Source of the DNA: Azospirillum isscasi
Lineage (GTDB): Bacteria > Pseudomonadota > Alphaproteobacteria > Azospirillales > Azospirillaceae
Length of the DNA: 59,555 nucleotides
NCBI RefSeq assembly: GCF_030849505.1
Contig: NZ_JAUJFI010000013.1
Coordinates: 1-59,555, forward strand
Direction: 5' to 3'
Below, one piece after another: positions 56,877 to 59,555 of the stretch (positions are counted from its first letter, which is position 1; the number at the start of each line of letters is the position of its first letter). A program made the position numbers and the translations under genes. Below the pieces are notes generated by a model. The model had not been told where the DNA came from and did not search any database. It saw nothing but the letters and a program-made list of their open reading frames with translations.

Positions 56877-57479
56877 TCAACCGTGCAGCTTCTTGGTGAT
56901 TTCCGCGACGTGCCGCCCCTGGTAGCGGGCGCCGTCCAGCTCGACCGCGCTCGGCTGGCGCGAGCCGTCGCCGCCCGCGATGGTGCTGGCGCCGTAGGGG
57001 CTGTTGCCCATCACCTCGTCCACGCCCATCTGGCCCTGGAAGCTGTAGGGCAACCCGACGATCACCAGGCCGAGGTGCAGAAGCACGATGTGGGTGCTGA
57101 GGATGGTGCTCTCCTGCCCGCCATGCTGCGTTGCGGAGGAGGAGAAGGCGGCACCCACCTTGCCGACCAGCGCCCCCTTCGCCCACAGGGCGCCCGTCTG
57201 GTCGAGGAAATTCTTCATCTGGCCCGGCATGTTGCCGTAGCGGGTCGGCACGCCCAGAACGATGGCGTCGTAGTCGGCGAGTTCGTTCGGCGTGGCGATG
57301 GGAATGTCCGGCTCGTCCTTGAAGTGGGCCTTCCGCCGCACCTCTTCGGGGACCAGCTCCGGCACGCGCTTGATCGTCACCTCGGTTCCCGCGACGGAGC
57401 GGGCGCCTTCCGCCACCGCCTGCGCCATGGCGGAGATGTGACCGTAGCTGCTGTAGTAGAGCACCAGGACTTTTGCCAT
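56877..57479 (-). CDS. wrbA: NAD(P)H:quinone oxidoreductase WrbA
   Basis: 200 residues of flavodoxin-like fold. [20 protein letters not shown] binds FMN phosphate; [20 protein letters not shown] and [15 protein letters not shown] are WrbA signatures, and the end [20 protein letters not shown] is conserved. It reduces quinones by two electrons, avoiding semiquinone radicals. It is divergent from a LysR gene, the usual regulator-target layout, and followed by the glutathionyl-hydroquinone reductase. Confidence 0.96.
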   Translation of the reverse strand: MAKVLVLYYSSYGHISAMAQAVAEGARSVAGTEVTIKRVPELVPEEVRRKAHFKDEPDIPIATPNELADYDAIVLGVPTRYGNMPGQMKNFLDQTGALWAKGALVGKVGAAFSSSATQHGGQESTILSTHIVLLHLGLVIVGLPYSFQGQMGVDEVMGNSPYGASTIAGGDGSRQPSAVELDGARYQGRHVAEITKKLHG

Positions 57480-57584
57480 GTCTCGACTCCCCTCGCTGTG
57501 GTTGTGGCCGCGCCTCCGGTGGCGGCGGTGCCCTACAGAGATAGCGCGTTGCCGCCCGCCAGCAAATCCAGGGCGCTGGAACTT

Positions 57585-57609
57585 CATTGTTCCGGGGTGT
57601 AGAACAATG
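57585..57609. promoter_or_regulatory. Palindromic operator in the wrbA / lysR intergenic region
   Basis: Perfect eight-base arms CATTGTTC (57585-57592) and GAACAATG (57602-57609), nine-base spacer. It ends two bases before the LysR start codon, so binding would repress the regulator's own gene, and it can also control the divergent wrbA. A LysR T-N11-A pattern (T...A) fits within it. Confidence 0.65.
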
Positions 57610-57611
57610 CC

Positions 57612-58559
57612 ATGGACCGCCTCGACGACATGATGGCCTTTATCAAGGTCGTGGACACCAAGAGCTTCACCACCGCGGCGGAGCGCCTGAACCTGTCCAA
57701 GTCCGTGGTTTCCCGCCGCATCGCGGAGCTGGAGAACCGGCTGGGCGCGCGGCTGCTGAACCGCACCACGCGCAAGCTCAGCCTGACCGAGGTCGGGCAG
57801 GCTTATTACGAGCGCTGCACCCGCATCATTGCCGATCTGGAGGAGGCGGAGCAGGCCGTTGCCGACCTCCATGCGGCCCCGCGCGGGCGGCTGCGGGTCA
57901 ACGCGCCGGTGTCCTTCGGGCTGCTGCATCTGGCGAAAGCGGTGGCGGAGTTCCTGGAGCGCTATCCGTCCATCGAGATCGAGATGGACCTCAACGACCG
58001 CTACGTTGACCTGATCGACGAGGGTTACGATCTGGCGGTGCGCGTCGGGCGGCTGCGCGACAGCTCGCTGATCGCCAAGCGGCTGGCCCCCAACCGGCAG
58101 GTGGTCTGCGCCAGCCCGGCCTATCTGGAGAAGCACGGGACTCCTCAGACGCCGGATGAGCTATCCAACCACAACTGCCTGATCTACACCAACATTCCGA
58201 CCGCGGAGCAGTGGCAGTTCCGCATCAACGACGCCATGCGGTCGGTCCGCGTGTCCGGCTCGCTGCGCACCAACAACGGCGACCTGCTGCGCGAGGCCGC
58301 CATCGCGGGTGCCGGCATCATCGTGCTGCCCACCTTCCTGTGCGGAGAGGCGCTGTCCAAGGGGCAGCTTCAGTGCCTGCTGCTGGACTATTACACGGCG
58401 GAATCGAACGTCTTCGCGGTCTATCCGCAGAACCGGCATCTGTCGCCGAAGGTCCGCGTCTTCGTGGATTTCCTGGCCGAGCGCTTCGGCCCGCGGCCTT
58501 ATTGGGACTGCGCCCTGCTGAGCCTGAGGCCGTTCAAGACGGAGGCTTCTCCACTATAA
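57612..58559 (+). CDS. LysR-family transcriptional regulator
   Basis: 315 residues. The winged helix is [40 protein letters not shown] and [20 protein letters not shown], followed by a periplasmic-binding-like sensor domain ([20 protein letters not shown] onward). Members of this sub-branch often respond to quinones or other electrophiles and control the divergent reductase gene, here wrbA. The last 26 bases overlap the end of the convergent methyltransferase gene. Confidence 0.94.
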   Translation: MDRLDDMMAFIKVVDTKSFTTAAERLNLSKSVVSRRIAELENRLGARLLNRTTRKLSLTEVGQAYYERCTRIIADLEEAEQAVADLHAAPRGRLRVNAPVSFGLLHLAKAVAEFLERYPSIEIEMDLNDRYVDLIDEGYDLAVRVGRLRDSSLIAKRLAPNRQVVCASPAYLEKHGTPQTPDELSNHNCLIYTNIPTAEQWQFRINDAMRSVRVSGSLRTNNGDLLREAAIAGAGIIVLPTFLCGEALSKGQLQCLLLDYYTAESNVFAVYPQNRHLSPKVRVFVDFLAERFGPRPYWDCALLSLRPFKTEASPL

Positions 58560-59555
58560 AGAGCAGGCCCGGAACCCCCACGCCCTTCTCCCGGCGTGGG
58601 CAGCAGGGCTCCATCAGCAGCACCGACAGCCCCGCCGCCGCCGCGGTCTCCCGCAGGTAGGCTTCGGCGTGGGCGTAGCGCCGCGACGGGCCGAGCGCGT
58701 AGCCGCCGCCCGCCGCCTCGCCCTCCAGCCGCTCCACCGTCGCGGCGAAGCGGCCCGCCGGGCGCAGGGCCTTCGCGGCCCCCTCGAACAGGGCGGTGAG
58801 GTTGCCGAGATAGACCAGCACGTCGGCGGCGACCAGCAGGTCCCAGGACCCGGGCACCGCCTCCACCGCCGCGACCACGTTGCCGACCGACAATTCGTCG
58901 TACAGGTTGCGGGCGCGCGCCTTCTCGACCATGCGCGGGGCCAGATCGACCCCGGCGAGATGCGCGGCCAGCGGGCGGAACTCCACCCCGGCCAGCCCGG
59001 TCCCGCAGCCGAGATCCAGCACCCGAAGCCCCGCCACCGGCCCCAGCCGGTCCACCGCGTCGCGCAGCAGCCCCGGCGCGGAATAGCCCAGCTTGCCCAC
59101 CAGATCCTGATCGAAGCGGTCGGCGTAGCGGTCGAACAGGGCGCGCACGTAGGCCGCCGACAAATCCTCGCCCGCGCCGCTTTCCAACGCCGCGATCAGC
59201 GCCGCGCAGCCGAGGCGTCCGTCCGAATCCAGCCCCTGGGCGCGGCGGAGCGCCGTCAGGGCCTTCTCCGGCTCCTGCAGGGCGATCCAGGCCCGTCCGA
59301 TGGCGGCGTGCAGGCCGGCGTCCTCCGGGTCCCGGCGGGACAGCGGCTGGAGCAGTTCGACCGCGCCCAGCGCATCGCCGGTTTCCACCAGCAGGGCGGA
59401 CAGCTCAAGCGCGGCCTCCCGGTCGCCGGAGCGCAGGGCCACGGCCTCGCGGTACTCCTCCAGCGCGGCGTCCCGCCGGCCCACCGCCGCCAGGGCACGG
59501 GCGAGGCCGAGCCGGGCCGCGGCGGAATCCGGACGCTCCGCCGCCAGGGCCTGCC
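58534..59555 (-). CDS. TPR protein with SAM-dependent methyltransferase domain (5' end beyond window)
   Basis: At least 340 residues; the reading frame is open to the right edge. The visible front is a set of TPR units (RLGLARALAAVGRRDAALEE, ELSALLVETGDALGAVELLQ, AAIGRAWIALQEPEKALTAL). The C-terminal part has the SAM motif I VLDLGCGTGLAGVEF, then LAGVDLAPRMVEKARARN and WDLLVAADVLVYLGNLTALF. The substrate is not known. A GTG near 59484 is in frame but would cut a TPR, so the true start is outside the window. Confidence 0.88.
   Translation of the reverse strand, partial: QALAAERPDSAAARLGLARALAAVGRRDAALEEYREAVALRSGDREAALELSALLVETGDALGAVELLQPLSRRDPEDAGLHAAIGRAWIALQEPEKALTALRRAQGLDSDGRLGCAALIAALESGAGEDLSAAYVRALFDRYADRFDQDLVGKLGYSAPGLLRDAVDRLGPVAGLRVLDLGCGTGLAGVEFRPLAAHLAGVDLAPRMVEKARARNLYDELSVGNVVAAVEAVPGSWDLLVAADVLVYLGNLTALFEGAAKALRPAGRFAATVERLEGEAAGGGYALGPSRRYAHAEAYLRETAAAAGLSVLLMEPCCPRREKGVGVPGLLFIVEKPPS

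Overview
The window is high-GC (about 70%) chromosomal DNA from an alphaproteobacterium, most likely Azospirillum or a close Rhodospirillales relative. Three things point there: the cluster rpoZ - rsh (RelA/SpoT) - HIT - pdxJ - acpS - lepB - rnc - era; an LdtR-type MarR regulator next to a NifX-type Fe-Mo-cofactor domain protein; and an EcfG-type (GGAAC-N16-CGTT) promoter. Genes are dense. The longest unassigned gap is about 280 bp (53147-53427), so no gene-free stretch exceeds 300 bp. I saw no rRNA, tRNA, CRISPR array, insertion sequence or prophage.

Layout. 1-2167 (-): an envelope operon ydbH-ynbE-ydbL plus the start of an unknown gene. 2372-8641: periplasmic cyclophilin, a large Ser/Thr kinase with a Cys4 motif, aldose epimerase, an LprI-like secreted protein and an unrecognised gene. 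8891-15932 (+): a three-gene transglutaminase/DUF2126 - ATP-grasp/alpha-E - transglutaminase cluster of the predicted peptide-modification type, with REP-like repeats inside and after it. 16125-20385 (-): an RND efflux pair behind a near-textbook palindromic operator. 20529-24539: an amidohydrolase remnant, a metallophosphoesterase, a glycosyltransferase, a ClpP-like protein whose catalytic Asp is replaced by Asn, and two small flagellum-related genes. 24762-28679: a TPR protein with a glycosyltransferase-like tail, then ycjX-ycjF.

28759-35814 (-): the essential growth-control cluster (era, rnc, lepB, acpS, pdxJ, HIT, rsh, rpoZ), with tight overlaps suggesting translational coupling. 36047-40754: NYN-domain protein, phytase-like lipoprotein, stand-alone HWE/HisKA_2 kinase, NifX-like protein, LdtR-like regulator, DUF2076 protein. 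40846-45256 (-): a stress island (lon, hsp20, DUF2934, small membrane protein, universal stress protein); the DUF2934-hsp20-lon part has an EcfG-type promoter. 45398-51385 (-): GDSL autotransporter, cytochrome b561, a SpoIIE-type protein that has lost most of its metal ligands, and an M48 protease.

51621-59555: cbpA-cbpM, a small unknown gene behind several operator-like palindromes, a thioredoxin-reductase-like flavoprotein, an Hpt protein followed by a CheY-like receiver, a secreted-size unknown, a quinone/electrophile-defence group (glutathionyl-hydroquinone reductase, WrbA, divergent LysR), and a TPR-methyltransferase running off the right edge.

The best leads are two apparently disabled enzymes (SpoIIE-like 48248-50221; ClpP-like 22957-23583), the transglutaminase/ATP-grasp cluster, an internally deleted cytosine-deaminase-like gene, and several precise palindromes. 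All family assignments come from reading motifs by eye; no database search was run.
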